Assembly: GCA_049976725.1 (NCBI GenBank)
Contig: JBMFHR010000023.1
Coordinates: forward strand, 1-13,988
Origin: Conexivisphaera sp049976725
GTDB lineage: Archaea > Thermoproteota > Nitrososphaeria > Conexivisphaerales > Conexivisphaeraceae
DNA: 13,988 nt
Direction: 5' to 3'
In this document: in pieces, positions 6,612 to 13,273 of the stretch
Layout of the letters: the number at the start of each line of letters is the position of its first letter
Numbering within the stretch: the stretch's first letter is position 1
Position numbers and translations under genes: made by a program
Notes under the pieces: generated by a model
What the model saw: the letters and a program-made list of their open reading frames with translations, nothing else
Told to the model about the DNA's origin: nothing
The model's database searches: none

Positions 6612-7499
6612 TCACTGCTCGGATCCGCGGGGCGAGGACAGCTCCCTGACCAGCCTGATCACGGAGGTGTAGTCCTCGGCGCCCATGCCCCTGGGCACGG
6701 CGGCCGTGTACAGGCTCCCCAGGAGCCCGGTCGCGGGCACCGCGAGGTTCCTCTCCTCGGCCGTCGCTATGGCGAGCCTGAGCTCGGTCAGCAGCGACGC
6801 GAGGTCCACCGAGGGCCCGGGGGAGCCCTCCAGCGCCTCGCTGACCGGGGTCCCGAAGGGCATCCTGTCTCCGTGCACGCTGGCGATAACCTGGGCGAAT
6901 GCCCTCATGTCGATCCCGGCGCTGGCGGCGAGGGCGGCCGCCTCCCCCAGCGCCTCCGCGTACGCGGCCGCGATGATGGACACGGCCAGCTTCACGGTCA
7001 TGGCGGAGAAGTTCTCCCCGAGGTAGTACACGCGGCTGGAGAAGGACTTCAGCACGTCGAGCAGCTCCTGGTAAGCCGCCCTCCCCCCGCTCACGAGGGT
7101 CACGGCCGACCCGCGCGATATCTCCTCATTGCCCCCTATGACCGGGGCCTCGACGAAGATGGCCCCCCTCCGCCTGAGCTTCTCGGAGAGCTGGGGGGAG
7201 TGGCTGGGGAGCGAGGCGCTGAGCACGGCCACTATCTTCCCGGGCTTCATGGAGTCGTAGATCCCCTGGGAGGTCGTGCAGATGTCGAAGACCTCCCAGG
7301 GGTTCGGCAGCATCATCAGCAGTATGTCGGCCCTCTGGGCCAGGTCCCTGGTGCTCTCGGCCAGCTCGGCCCTGCCCTTGAACGCGTCCCTAGCCTTCCT
7401 CGACTTGTCCCAGAGGACCAGTGAGTGCCCGGCGCCGAGGAGCCTCTCGGCCACCCTGGAGGCCGGGCCCTCCAGCCCTATGAGCCCGACGGTCTTCAA
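6612..7499 (-). CDS. Beta-hydroxyacid dehydrogenase-like protein, divergent
   Basis: 295 residues with the length and layout of the 3-hydroxyisobutyrate / 6-phosphogluconate dehydrogenase-like family, which oxidises hydroxy acids with NAD(P). The Rossmann start is GLIGLEGPAS (5-14), where the family usually has GLGxMG. EAPVIGG (117-123) replaces the usual DAPVSGG, and the catalytic lysine is kept as K170 in VKLAVS, but the usual Asn four residues later is Ser. D31 after the second strand favours NAD over NADP. The family's C-terminal KDLxLA is TELRLA (238-243). The substrate is therefore uncertain. Start TTG 7499 lies 27 bases from a TATA box. It stands alone, downstream of TIP49. Confidence 0.8.
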   Translation of the reverse strand: MKTVGLIGLEGPASRVAERLLGAGHSLVLWDKSRKARDAFKGRAELAESTRDLAQRADILLMMLPNPWEVFDICTTSQGIYDSMKPGKIVAVLSASLPSHSPQLSEKLRRRGAIFVEAPVIGGNEEISRGSAVTLVSGGRAAYQELLDVLKSFSSRVYYLGENFSAMTVKLAVSIIAAAYAEALGEAAALAASAGIDMRAFAQVIASVHGDRMPFGTPVSEALEGSPGPSVDLASLLTELRLAIATAEERNLAVPATGLLGSLYTAAVPRGMGAEDYTSVIRLVRELSSPRGSEQ

Positions 7500-7518
7500 C
7501 CCGAGGGAATCGCTCGGG
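7500..7518. repeat. Inverted repeat between TATA box and start codon
   Basis: CCCGAG (7500-7505), 7-base spacer, CTCGGG (7513-7518). It fills the space from the TATA box to the TTG start of the dehydrogenase gene, where a repressor would block transcription. It may be a chance repeat given the high GC. Confidence 0.35.
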
Positions 7519-7521
7519 CCA

Positions 7522-7530
7522 TCTTAATAA
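7522..7530 (-). promoter_or_regulatory. TATA box for dehydrogenase gene
   Basis: TTATTAAGA on the minus strand, centred 27 bases from TTG 7499. Confidence 0.55.
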
Positions 7531-7557
7531 GGTTGGGTCAGGAAGAGGGCACGGGAT

Positions 7558-7585
7558 GCGGGCCCACCGCCGGCGGTGGGCCCGC
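7558..7585. repeat. 28-base perfect palindrome downstream of TIP49
   Basis: Each half is 14 bases (GCGGGCCCACCGCC and its exact reverse complement). In RNA it would form a very stable hairpin of about 12 pairs with a CCGG loop. It begins 13 bases after the TIP49 stop and lies upstream of the dehydrogenase promoter. No T-run follows on the minus strand, only a pyrimidine-rich stretch, so a classic intrinsic terminator is not proven; it may stabilise the mRNA end, mark transcription termination or bind a protein. Confidence 0.7.
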
Positions 7586-7598
7586 GCACGCGGGCGGG

Positions 7599-8987
7599 CT
7601 AGCGGAGGAGCTTCTCCTCGTACTTCTTCAGGTGCTCCACCGCCTGGCTGATGTCCATGAAGAGCGAGGCCGCCCTCTCCACGTCGGCCGCCCCCACGGC
7701 CTCCCGGCCGGCGGCCCTGGCGATCTGCGTCGACACGCTGAGGAGCTGGGACGCGTACCTCAGGCTGGTCCTGGCACCGATGTCCGCCAGCTTCTCCAGG
7801 GCGTCGGCCTCGAGCTTCGCGCCCTCGGCCTCCGCGCGGATCTTCAGTATGTCCGCGATGTCCTCCCTGGAGTACTCCTCGGTCCCTATTATGACCGCCC
7901 GGTCCAGCATGTCCAGGGGGATGCCCAGCGGGGCCTCGACGTCCGTCCCCCTTATGCGGGTGCGACCGCGGTTGGTGGCCAGTATTATTATCGGCACCAG
8001 GTCGCCCTCGAGTGCCCTGCTCAGGAAGCTGAAGGCCTCCACGTCCAGCATGTGGGCGTCGTCTATGAAGAGGACCCCGGGGTGTATGAGCGCCCTCCCC
8101 TCGTCCACCATCTTCTTGACCTCCGCGTCGACGTTCGCCCTGACCTCCGGGCTTATCTCGCGCAGGGGCGGGACACCGAACAGGAGCGACGCCAGGGATC
8201 CTCCGCCCCTCGACGCCGCTATCTCGTCCATGTCCGCCAGGGTCACGTTGTAGACGAACTCCTTCTCCTTCCTGACCTTCCCGGATGGCCTGGGCACGAC
8301 CGCCTTCCTGATGTCGTAGCTCTTGCCGCGCTCGCTCGCGTCGCTCACGCCCAGGGGGGACACCCTGCCCGTCTCGGCGTCTATCTGGATCACGGAGCCC
8401 TCCCTTATCCCCAGCTGGAGCACCTCCGCCGCAACCTCCGGGCCGGCCTCCACCTTCCTCTCCTCGTCCGTCGTCCTGAGGACCAGGCGGACTCCCTCGG
8501 GAACCCTCTGGTAGGGATTGTAGGGGTGCGGGGCCGTGAGGATCTCCAGCTTCGCGACCTCCCCCTCGAAGACCTCGCGCTTCTCCCTGATCTCGACGCC
8601 GATGCAGCGGCGCATCGCGTCCACCAGGACCTCGGTCTTCTTCCTCTCGGCGCTGTATATCTCGCTGCCGCTCATCTGGATGAACGGCACGTTGACCCCG
8701 AGCTCCTTCGATATCGCCACCGCCAGGGCGGTCTTGCCCGTGCCGGGGGGCCCCGCGAGTATTATCGCGCGGCCGCTGAGCCTCCCCTCCTTGATCATGC
8801 GGACGACGACCCCGGCGGCCTCCCTGGCCCTGACCTGGCCCACTAGGCCGTCGGCTATCCTTATGGCCCTGCCGGACTCGTCGAGCCCGAGGCCCCTTAT
8901 GTGGGCGTGGGCCCCCACGCGCTCGAACTTCGCCGCTGCGGCTGCTATTTCCCTGATTTTGACGGGGATATTGCCCCCGTTGCTCAT
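7599..8987 (-). CDS. TIP49/RuvBL-type AAA+ ATPase
   Basis: 462 residues, close to human RUVBL1/2 (pontin/reptin). The N-terminus HAHIRGLGLDESG (27-39) and ADGLVGQVRAREAAGVVVRMI (45-65) are hallmarks of the family. Walker A is AGPPGTGKT (78-86) and Walker B LFIDDAHMLD (306-315). The sensor 1 region is ILATNRG (335-341), with an Arg-rich lid after 400 (GARTSLRYASQLL). Between the Walker motifs lies the inserted OB-like domain (about 125-285). Eukaryotic relatives remodel chromatin and assemble RNP and kinase complexes; in archaea the role is unknown. Human forms have DEVH in Walker B, here DDAH. Start ATG 8987, with a TATA box about 29 bases upstream. Confidence 0.95.
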   Translation of the reverse strand: MSNGGNIPVKIREIAAAAAKFERVGAHAHIRGLGLDESGRAIRIADGLVGQVRAREAAGVVVRMIKEGRLSGRAIILAGPPGTGKTALAVAISKELGVNVPFIQMSGSEIYSAERKKTEVLVDAMRRCIGVEIREKREVFEGEVAKLEILTAPHPYNPYQRVPEGVRLVLRTTDEERKVEAGPEVAAEVLQLGIREGSVIQIDAETGRVSPLGVSDASERGKSYDIRKAVVPRPSGKVRKEKEFVYNVTLADMDEIAASRGGGSLASLLFGVPPLREISPEVRANVDAEVKKMVDEGRALIHPGVLFIDDAHMLDVEAFSFLSRALEGDLVPIIILATNRGRTRIRGTDVEAPLGIPLDMLDRAVIIGTEEYSREDIADILKIRAEAEGAKLEADALEKLADIGARTSLRYASQLLSVSTQIARAAGREAVGAADVERAASLFMDISQAVEHLKKYEEKLLR

Positions 8988-9009
8988 CGTGGTCCCCGGG
9001 GTCCCAGAT

Positions 9010-9022
9010 CTGAAAAATTTTG
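9010..9022 (-). promoter_or_regulatory. TATA box for TIP49
   Basis: GCAAAATTTTTCA on the minus strand, centred about 29 bases from ATG 8987, in the 46-base gap before the upstream gene's stop. Confidence 0.5.
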
Positions 9023-9033
9023 CCCCGGGAGCG

Positions 9034-9477
9034 CTAGCGGGTGGCGTAGTAGACCTTGCGGAGCGAGGGCTCCACCTCGGCGAGGAGGAGCCTCAGCCTC
9101 TCCGGATCGGCCCTGCTCGAGTGGCCGGCCCTCAGGTAGGCGTCCCTGAGGACCTCGTCCATCGCCGACCTCATGTGGGCTATCTTCCTAATCTGATCCC
9201 TCGTGATCGGCCTGCTGGCGTAGCCGACGGCGACGAGCCTGAGCATGAGGGGGTTCTTGTCGGGCTCGTGCTCGACCGCGACATCCCTGAAGCCGACCCT
9301 CTTCAGGAATCTCTTCAGCACGTGGCGGACCCTGCTCGAGACTATCCCGTTGAGCTGCAGGTCCAGCAGCTTCACCCAGCCCGTGGCGCCCTCCTCGGCC
9401 TCGGGCGCCGACTTCAGGGGCTTGGGCGGCTTCCCGGCCTGCCCCATCCTCTCCTGTGGTAAGGTGTACATGGCCAT
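9034..9477 (-). CDS. Conserved-looking hypothetical protein upstream of TIP49
   Basis: 147 residues, not recognised. The N-terminal 30 residues are Pro/Lys-rich and probably disordered. The rest (about 31-147) looks like a folded alpha/beta domain: a strand-like VKLLDLQL, then basic helices (SSRVRHVLKRFLKRVGF), a strand LMLRLVAVGY, helices with many Arg and Asp residues, and the C-terminal SLRKVYYATR. The basic character would suit nucleic acid binding, but no known motif is visible. I chose ATG 9477; an ATG at 9471 is nearly as good, while an upstream ATG at 9495 lies before the predicted transcription start. TIP49 lies 46 bases downstream with its own TATA box, so a shared transcript is possible but not shown. 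Confidence 0.75.
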   Translation of the reverse strand: MAMYTLPQERMGQAGKPPKPLKSAPEAEEGATGWVKLLDLQLNGIVSSRVRHVLKRFLKRVGFRDVAVEHEPDKNPLMLRLVAVGYASRPITRDQIRKIAHMRSAMDEVLRDAYLRAGHSSRADPERLRLLLAEVEPSLRKVYYATR

Positions 9478-9504
9478 TACCACGTTATACAACACAGTAA
9501 TATG

Positions 9505-9515
9505 GGTATATAAAG
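9505..9515 (-). promoter_or_regulatory. TATA box for the hypothetical gene
   Basis: CTTTATATACC on the minus strand, one of the strongest TATA boxes in the window, centred 33 bases before ATG 9477. It predicts a leader of only a few bases. Confidence 0.55.
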
Positions 9516-9587
9516 ATTTCGCGCAGCGGCCGCGGGGGACTGCGGATAGTAAATACTCTATATTTGAACGCGTGGGGGAGCGCTTTC

Positions 9588-9620
9588 AGTTACATTTATA
9601 ACTAACCTAGTATAAAGTTA
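9588..9620. promoter_or_regulatory. Candidate ArsR operator: AGTTA/TAACT/AGTTA
   Basis: Three copies of a 5-base unit: AGTTA (9588-9592), TAACT (9599-9603) and AGTTA (9616-9620). The first two flank the TATA box ATTTATAA (9594-9601) and the third ends just before the start codon of the ArsR gene. This fits autoregulation. It is AT-rich, so part of it may be chance. Confidence 0.4.
9592..9601 (+). promoter_or_regulatory. TATA box for the ArsR gene
   Basis: ACATTTATAA, centred about 30 bases before ATG 9627. With the box at 9505-9515 it forms a divergent promoter region. Confidence 0.5.
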
Positions 9621-9626
9621 AAAACG

Positions 9627-10013
9627 ATGGCCAGCATCAACTTGACCAGGTTCTCCGAGTGCGGCCTGGCGGAGAAGGGCAAGGAGGAGGAGTACCTCAA
9701 GAAGATCATGGACGACGTGGCCAGCGTCGTCGAGCAGGACAAGGTGCCCATCATATCGAGGGTGATGAGGGCCATGGCGGACCCCACGAGGATCAGGATA
9801 GTGGCGATGGCCAAGGCCAGGGGGAAGCTCTACGAGTGCGAGATCGTCGGCGCGTTCGGGCTCGCGCAGCCCACCGCATCCTACCACCTGAGGCTCCTCT
9901 CCGACGCGGGCGTTCTGACGAAGAGGAGGGAGGGCAAGATGATAGCTTACGCCCCGAGCGAGGGGCTCGGGTGGGCCATAGCCGAGCGCGTTCTGGAGGC
10001 AGCGAAGCGCTGA
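9627..10013 (+). CDS. ArsR-family winged-helix transcriptional regulator
   Basis: 128 residues. The winged helix begins at about 47 with AMADPTRIRIVAM and its recognition region is FGLAQPTASYHLRLLSDAGVL (77-97), followed by the wing RREGKMIAYAP (100-110), a standard ArsR arrangement. The first 40 residues are a longer, charged, probably helical N-terminus. Bacterial ArsR sensors use a CVC in the position of LYECEI here; only C71 is kept, with C12 near the N-terminus, so the ligand (metal, redox or other) is unclear. The start ATG is directly downstream of its TATA box, giving a leaderless mRNA, and repeated half-sites suggest it represses itself. Its neighbour on the opposite strand is the hypothetical gene at 9034. 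Confidence 0.88.
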   Translation: MASINLTRFSECGLAEKGKEEEYLKKIMDDVASVVEQDKVPIISRVMRAMADPTRIRIVAMAKARGKLYECEIVGAFGLAQPTASYHLRLLSDAGVLTKRREGKMIAYAPSEGLGWAIAERVLEAAKR

Positions 10014-10029
10014 GCCTTCCCGCGCGTCC

Positions 10030-10037
10030 ATTTTATT
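10030..10037 (+). terminator. T-rich tract after the ArsR gene
   Basis: ATTTTATT starts 17 bases after the ArsR stop, in the gap shared with the convergent glnA. Archaeal transcription often ends in such T-rich runs. Confidence 0.4.
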
Positions 10038-10088
10038 TGGCTGCAGTAGAGCGCGTTGAATGCTGAGGGAAATTATTTATGGGATGGC

Positions 10089-11558
10089 TCACGCGTCGAA
10101 GTACAGGTGGAACTCGTAGGGGTGCGGCCTGCTCTCGACCGCCAGGAGCTCGCGCTCGCCGTTCTCCAGTATCGCGCTGATGAGCGTGGAGTCGAACACC
10201 GGCTTGAGGTAGCCGTCGTCGCTCCTGAGGGCCTCCAGGGAGTCGCGCAGCGACCCCGGCAGGCTCCTTATCCCGAGCTGCCTCCTCCTCTCCGGGCTCA
10301 TGTGGTAAACGTTCTCGTCCACGGGGTCGCCCGGGTCCATCTTCCTCCTTATGCCGTCTATCCCAGCCATCAGGATCGCGGAGAACGCGAGGTATGGGTT
10401 GGAGGAGGGGTCCGGCACCCTGAACTCGACCCTCTTCGATGCGGAGTACGCGGATCCCCTGTAGTAGGACGGGACCCTGACCGCGGCGGACCTGTTGGAC
10501 TTGCCCCAGGTGAGGTACACGGGCGCCTCGTAGCCAGGGACGAGCCTCTTGTAGCTGTTGGTCGTCGGCGCGACTATGGCCGCGAGGCTGGGCGCGTGGT
10601 CCAGGAGCCCGCCTATGAAGTACCTGCCCACCTGGCTAATCTCGGCGTACTCATCGTCCTGATCGTAGAACGCGTTGTACGCGCTGCCGGGGGCCGAGCC
10701 ATCGCCCCACAGGCTCACGTGGACGTGCATGCCGGACGCGTTGTCCCCGTAGAGGGGCTTGGGCATGAAGGTCGCGACCTTGCCGTGCTTGGCCGCGATG
10801 TTCTTGGCCACGTACTTGAGGGTCATCACGTTGTCGGCCATCCTGGTCAGGGTATCGTAGACCATGTCCACCTCGCACTGGCCGCCGGTCGCCACCTCGT
10901 GGTGGTGGGCCTCGACGTCCACGTTGAACGACTCCTGGAGCGTCAGGGCTATCTCGTCCCTGACGGCCGTGAGGGTGTCCTGGGGCTCGGCCGGATAGTA
11001 GCCCTCCTTGTACCTTATCTTGTAGCCCTGGCCGTCGCGCCTCCAGCTGCCCTCGGAGGACTCGATCCTGTAGCCCGCCTCCCACTCGGCGGACCACCAG
11101 TTGACGTTGTCGAATATGAAGAACTCCATCTCGGGCCCCCAGAACGACCAGGAGTACCCGAGGGACTCCTTGAGGTAGGACTCCGCGCTCTGCGCGACGT
11201 ACCGGGGATCCCTCTCGAGCCTGCGGGCGCCGCCCATGTAGACGTCGGCTATGAGGCGGGCGGCGTACTCCCTCCAGGGGATCACGGCGAACGTCGAGGG
11301 ATCCGGGATCGCGACAGCGTCCGACTCGGAGATGTCGAGGAATCCCCTGATGGAGGACCCGTCGACCTTGCTGAGCCCGCTGCTCAGGCCGCCGTCGACC
11401 ACTGCGCCCGATGGCACGGTGAAGTGTTGGAGGCGCCCCGGCACGTCCGTGAACTGTATGTCCACGAGCTTGATGCCGCGGGACTTAATGGCCTCGACGA
11501 CGTCGGAGGCGCTGGGCCTCGCGCGCGAGAGGCGCTTGGGCTTCTCGACCAGCATCAT
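10089..11558 (-). CDS. glnA: Glutamine synthetase, type I
   Basis: 489 residues, a normal type I length. It makes glutamine from glutamate and ammonia with ATP. The motifs run in order: DGSSIRGF (66-73), GPEMEFFIFD (141-150) with metal-binding glutamates, AHHHEVATGGQCEVD (217-231), NASGMHVHVSLW (273-284) with H278, VAPTTNSYKRLVPGYEAP (329-346), KSNRSAAVRVP (353-363) and RVEFRVPDPSSNPY (376-389). The C-terminal NVYHMSPE (416-423) keeps a Tyr at the position adenylylated in enteric bacteria, but no adenylyltransferase is known in archaea. Start ATG 11558 is 29 bases from its TATA box; a second ATG at 11555 follows at once. An Lrp regulator lies upstream with a palindrome in between. Confidence 0.96.
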   Translation of the reverse strand: MMLVEKPKRLSRARPSASDVVEAIKSRGIKLVDIQFTDVPGRLQHFTVPSGAVVDGGLSSGLSKVDGSSIRGFLDISESDAVAIPDPSTFAVIPWREYAARLIADVYMGGARRLERDPRYVAQSAESYLKESLGYSWSFWGPEMEFFIFDNVNWWSAEWEAGYRIESSEGSWRRDGQGYKIRYKEGYYPAEPQDTLTAVRDEIALTLQESFNVDVEAHHHEVATGGQCEVDMVYDTLTRMADNVMTLKYVAKNIAAKHGKVATFMPKPLYGDNASGMHVHVSLWGDGSAPGSAYNAFYDQDDEYAEISQVGRYFIGGLLDHAPSLAAIVAPTTNSYKRLVPGYEAPVYLTWGKSNRSAAVRVPSYYRGSAYSASKRVEFRVPDPSSNPYLAFSAILMAGIDGIRRKMDPGDPVDENVYHMSPERRRQLGIRSLPGSLRDSLEALRSDDGYLKPVFDSTLISAILENGERELLAVESRPHPYEFHLYFDA

Positions 11559-11582
11559 GCCCCGGAGGGGGCATCAAATCTT

Positions 11583-11591
11583 CTATTTAAG
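11583..11591 (-). promoter_or_regulatory. TATA box for glnA
   Basis: CTTAAATAG on the minus strand, centred 29 bases from ATG 11558. Confidence 0.55.
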
Positions 11592-11608
11592 CATTTATGA
11601 GCAGTGGG

Positions 11609-11622
11609 TGGACGATCGTCCA
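11609..11622. promoter_or_regulatory. Perfect palindrome between lrp and glnA, candidate operator
   Basis: TGGACGATCGTCCA is a perfect 14-base palindrome 17 bases upstream of the glnA TATA box and 11 bases after the lrp stop. It has no loop, so it is more like a protein site than a hairpin terminator. The neighbouring Lrp/AsnC protein is the obvious candidate to bind it and sense nitrogen status or an amino acid. Confidence 0.5.
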
Positions 11623-11633
11623 GGTTAAGCGCG

Positions 11634-12098
11634 CTAATCTGGACGAGGGTGGCCTCGGTAGAGCACGAAGTCCTCCTTGACCGAGTTGAGCACGACGTGG
11701 GTGTTTGTGCGCTGGACGTGCTCCATGGACATGAGGCGCTTCGTGAAGTCGCTGAGGTCGGCGCGCGTCCTGAACCTGGCGAGCACCACGGCGTCGAAGT
11801 CGCCCGTCACGTCGTAGACGGCCATGACGCCCGGTATCGACGCTATCTCCCTCTCCACGTCCATGACGTTGCCCTTCGATATGTACACGTCGACGACCAC
11901 CGTTATCTCGTAGCCGAGCTTCTCCGGGTCCAGCTCCACCGTGAAGCGCCTGATGATGCCCTGCTCCTTCATCCGCTCTATCCTGGAGGTCACCGTGCCC
12001 ACTGATAGACCCAACCTGCGCGCTATCTCCCTCGAGCTGCGCCGCGAGTTCCGGGCCAGCTCGGAGAGTATCCTCAGGTCGGTCTCGTCCAAGTCCAC
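11634..12098 (-). CDS. Lrp/AsnC-family transcriptional regulator
   Basis: 154 residues. The N-terminal helix-turn-helix (about 4-50) opens DLDETDLRILSELARNSR, with the recognition helix in REIARRLGLSVGTVTSRI (23-40). The RAM/AsnC ligand-binding domain fills about 64-145, with the turn VTGDFDAVVLA (97-107) that typically binds an amino acid effector. Start GTG 12098 is 25 bases from the TATA box; GTG 12104, two codons earlier, is the alternative. It sits directly upstream of glnA, divergent from the radical SAM gene, so both could be targets. The effector is unknown. Confidence 0.93.
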   Translation of the reverse strand: MDLDETDLRILSELARNSRRSSREIARRLGLSVGTVTSRIERMKEQGIIRRFTVELDPEKLGYEITVVVDVYISKGNVMDVEREIASIPGVMAVYDVTGDFDAVVLARFRTRADLSDFTKRLMSMEHVQRTNTHVVLNSVKEDFVLYRGHPRPD

Positions 12099-12118
12099 GT
12101 GCACTGATTCGGGCGGGT

Positions 12119-12127
12119 CGATATAGG
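12119..12127 (-). promoter_or_regulatory. TATA box for lrp
   Basis: CCTATATCG on the minus strand, centred 25 bases from GTG 12098 and about 32 bases from the opposite-strand TATA box at 12151. Confidence 0.45.
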
Positions 12128-12150
12128 GGTTCCGCTGGGGAGCGCGGCAC

Positions 12151-12160
12151 CGTTATAAGT
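12151..12160 (+). promoter_or_regulatory. TATA box for the radical SAM gene
   Basis: CGTTATAAGT, centred 27 bases before GTG 12183. Confidence 0.6.
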
Positions 12161-12182
12161 CCGGGGCGCGTCCGTCGCGAGC

Positions 12183-13247
12183 GTGAGGGATGCGGAGCTC
12201 TACCGCGCTGAGGGCGGCAGGGTCGTCTGCACGGCGTGCGCCCGCTACTGCCGCCTGAAGGACGGACAGGTGGGGCTCTGCGGCGTCCGCGGGAACTTCG
12301 GCGGGAGGCTCCGGCTCCTCGTGTACGGGAGGATAGTGGCGAGCCACGTCGACCCGATAGAGAAGAAGCCGCTGGTCCACTTCTGGCCCGGGTCCAGCGT
12401 CCTCTCGATAGCGACGACCGGCTGCAACTGGCTCTGCAGGTACTGCCAGAACTTCGACATAAGCCAGAGGAGGAGGGTGGAGGGCATCGAGGTGACGCCC
12501 GAGGAGATCGTGGAGGCCGCGCTGAGGGTGGGCGCGGACGGCGTCACGTACACTTACAACGAGCCCACGATCTTCATCGAGTTCGCCCGCGACGTCGGCG
12601 TGATTGCCAGGTCCAGGGGGCTGTTCAACACCTTCGTGTCGAACGGGTACATGACGCCGGAGTCCGTGGCCGTCGCCAGGCAGTTCCTCGACGCGATAAC
12701 CGTGGACTTCAAGGGGAACGGGAACCCGGATTTCCTGAGGAAGTACGCGGGGGTCCCGGACCCCTCCCCCATCTACGAGACGCTGGTCGAGCTGAGGAGG
12801 GCGGGCGTGCACGTGGAGATCACGGACCTGGTGGTGCCCGGGCTGGGCGATGACCTCGGGGATGCCCGCAGGCTGGCCAGGTGGGTCGTGGACAACCTCG
12901 GCCCCGACACGCCGATGCACTTCCTGAGGTTCCACCCCGACTACCTGATGTCGGACGTGCCGCCGACGCCCGTGGCGACTCTGGAGAGGCACAGGGACGC
13001 GGCGGTCGAGGAGGGCGTGCGCTACGCGTACGTGGGCAACGTGCCGGGGCACAGGTACGAGCACACCTACTGCCCGGGGTGCGGGAGGCCCGTGATAAGG
13101 AGGAGCGGCTTCGACATCGTCGAGTGGAACTTGGACGAGGATAACAGGTGCCGGTTCTGCGGCTACAAGCTGCCGATCGTGGGGAAGCGCGTCGTGAAGG
13201 GCGACAGGTTCTTCCACGTGCCGGTGGGCCGAGACAACGGTTTTTAG
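12183..13247 (+). CDS. amrS: AmmeMemoRadiSam-system radical SAM enzyme
   Basis: 354 residues. The radical SAM cluster motif is CNWLCRYC (81-88, CxxxCxxC), which binds a 4Fe-4S cluster and S-adenosylmethionine. The N-terminal domain carries C16, C19, C23 and C33 (CTACARYCRLKDGQVGLC), and the C-terminus a zinc-ribbon-like C297/C300 and C323/C326, the pattern of AmrS and its archaeal relatives such as MJ0808. TYTYNEPTIF (122-131) and ITVDFKGN (172-179) are family landmarks. The enzyme usually works with AMMECR1-domain and Memo proteins; neither is in this window. The chemistry is not known. The start GTG is 27 bases from the TATA box. Confidence 0.9.
   Translation: MRDAELYRAEGGRVVCTACARYCRLKDGQVGLCGVRGNFGGRLRLLVYGRIVASHVDPIEKKPLVHFWPGSSVLSIATTGCNWLCRYCQNFDISQRRRVEGIEVTPEEIVEAALRVGADGVTYTYNEPTIFIEFARDVGVIARSRGLFNTFVSNGYMTPESVAVARQFLDAITVDFKGNGNPDFLRKYAGVPDPSPIYETLVELRRAGVHVEITDLVVPGLGDDLGDARRLARWVVDNLGPDTPMHFLRFHPDYLMSDVPPTPVATLERHRDAAVEEGVRYAYVGNVPGHRYEHTYCPGCGRPVIRRSGFDIVEWNLDEDNRCRFCGYKLPIVGKRVVKGDRFFHVPVGRDNGF
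13240..13247 (+). promoter_or_regulatory. TATA-like box over the amrS stop codon
   Basis: GTTTTTAG contains the amrS stop codon (13245-13247) and is centred about 30 bases before TTG 13274, like the Alba promoter over the rpo6 stop. Confidence 0.45.
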
Positions 13248-13273
13248 ATGGATGGTTCCATATCCGGCGCGTC

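Noticed and set aside
7558..7585. CRISPR repeat or transposon end
   Set aside because: Only one copy in the window, no spacers, no transposase and no flanking target duplication.
7425..8846. 473-codon plus-strand frame antisense to TIP49
   Set aside because: Shadow of TIP49; no family features.
10056..11600. 514-codon plus-strand frame antisense to glutamine synthetase
   Set aside because: It mirrors the codon structure of glnA, has no recognisable domain and no promoter or RBS of its own.
12153..13217. 354-codon minus-strand frame opposite amrS
   Set aside because: His/Arg/Pro-rich shadow of the radical SAM gene.
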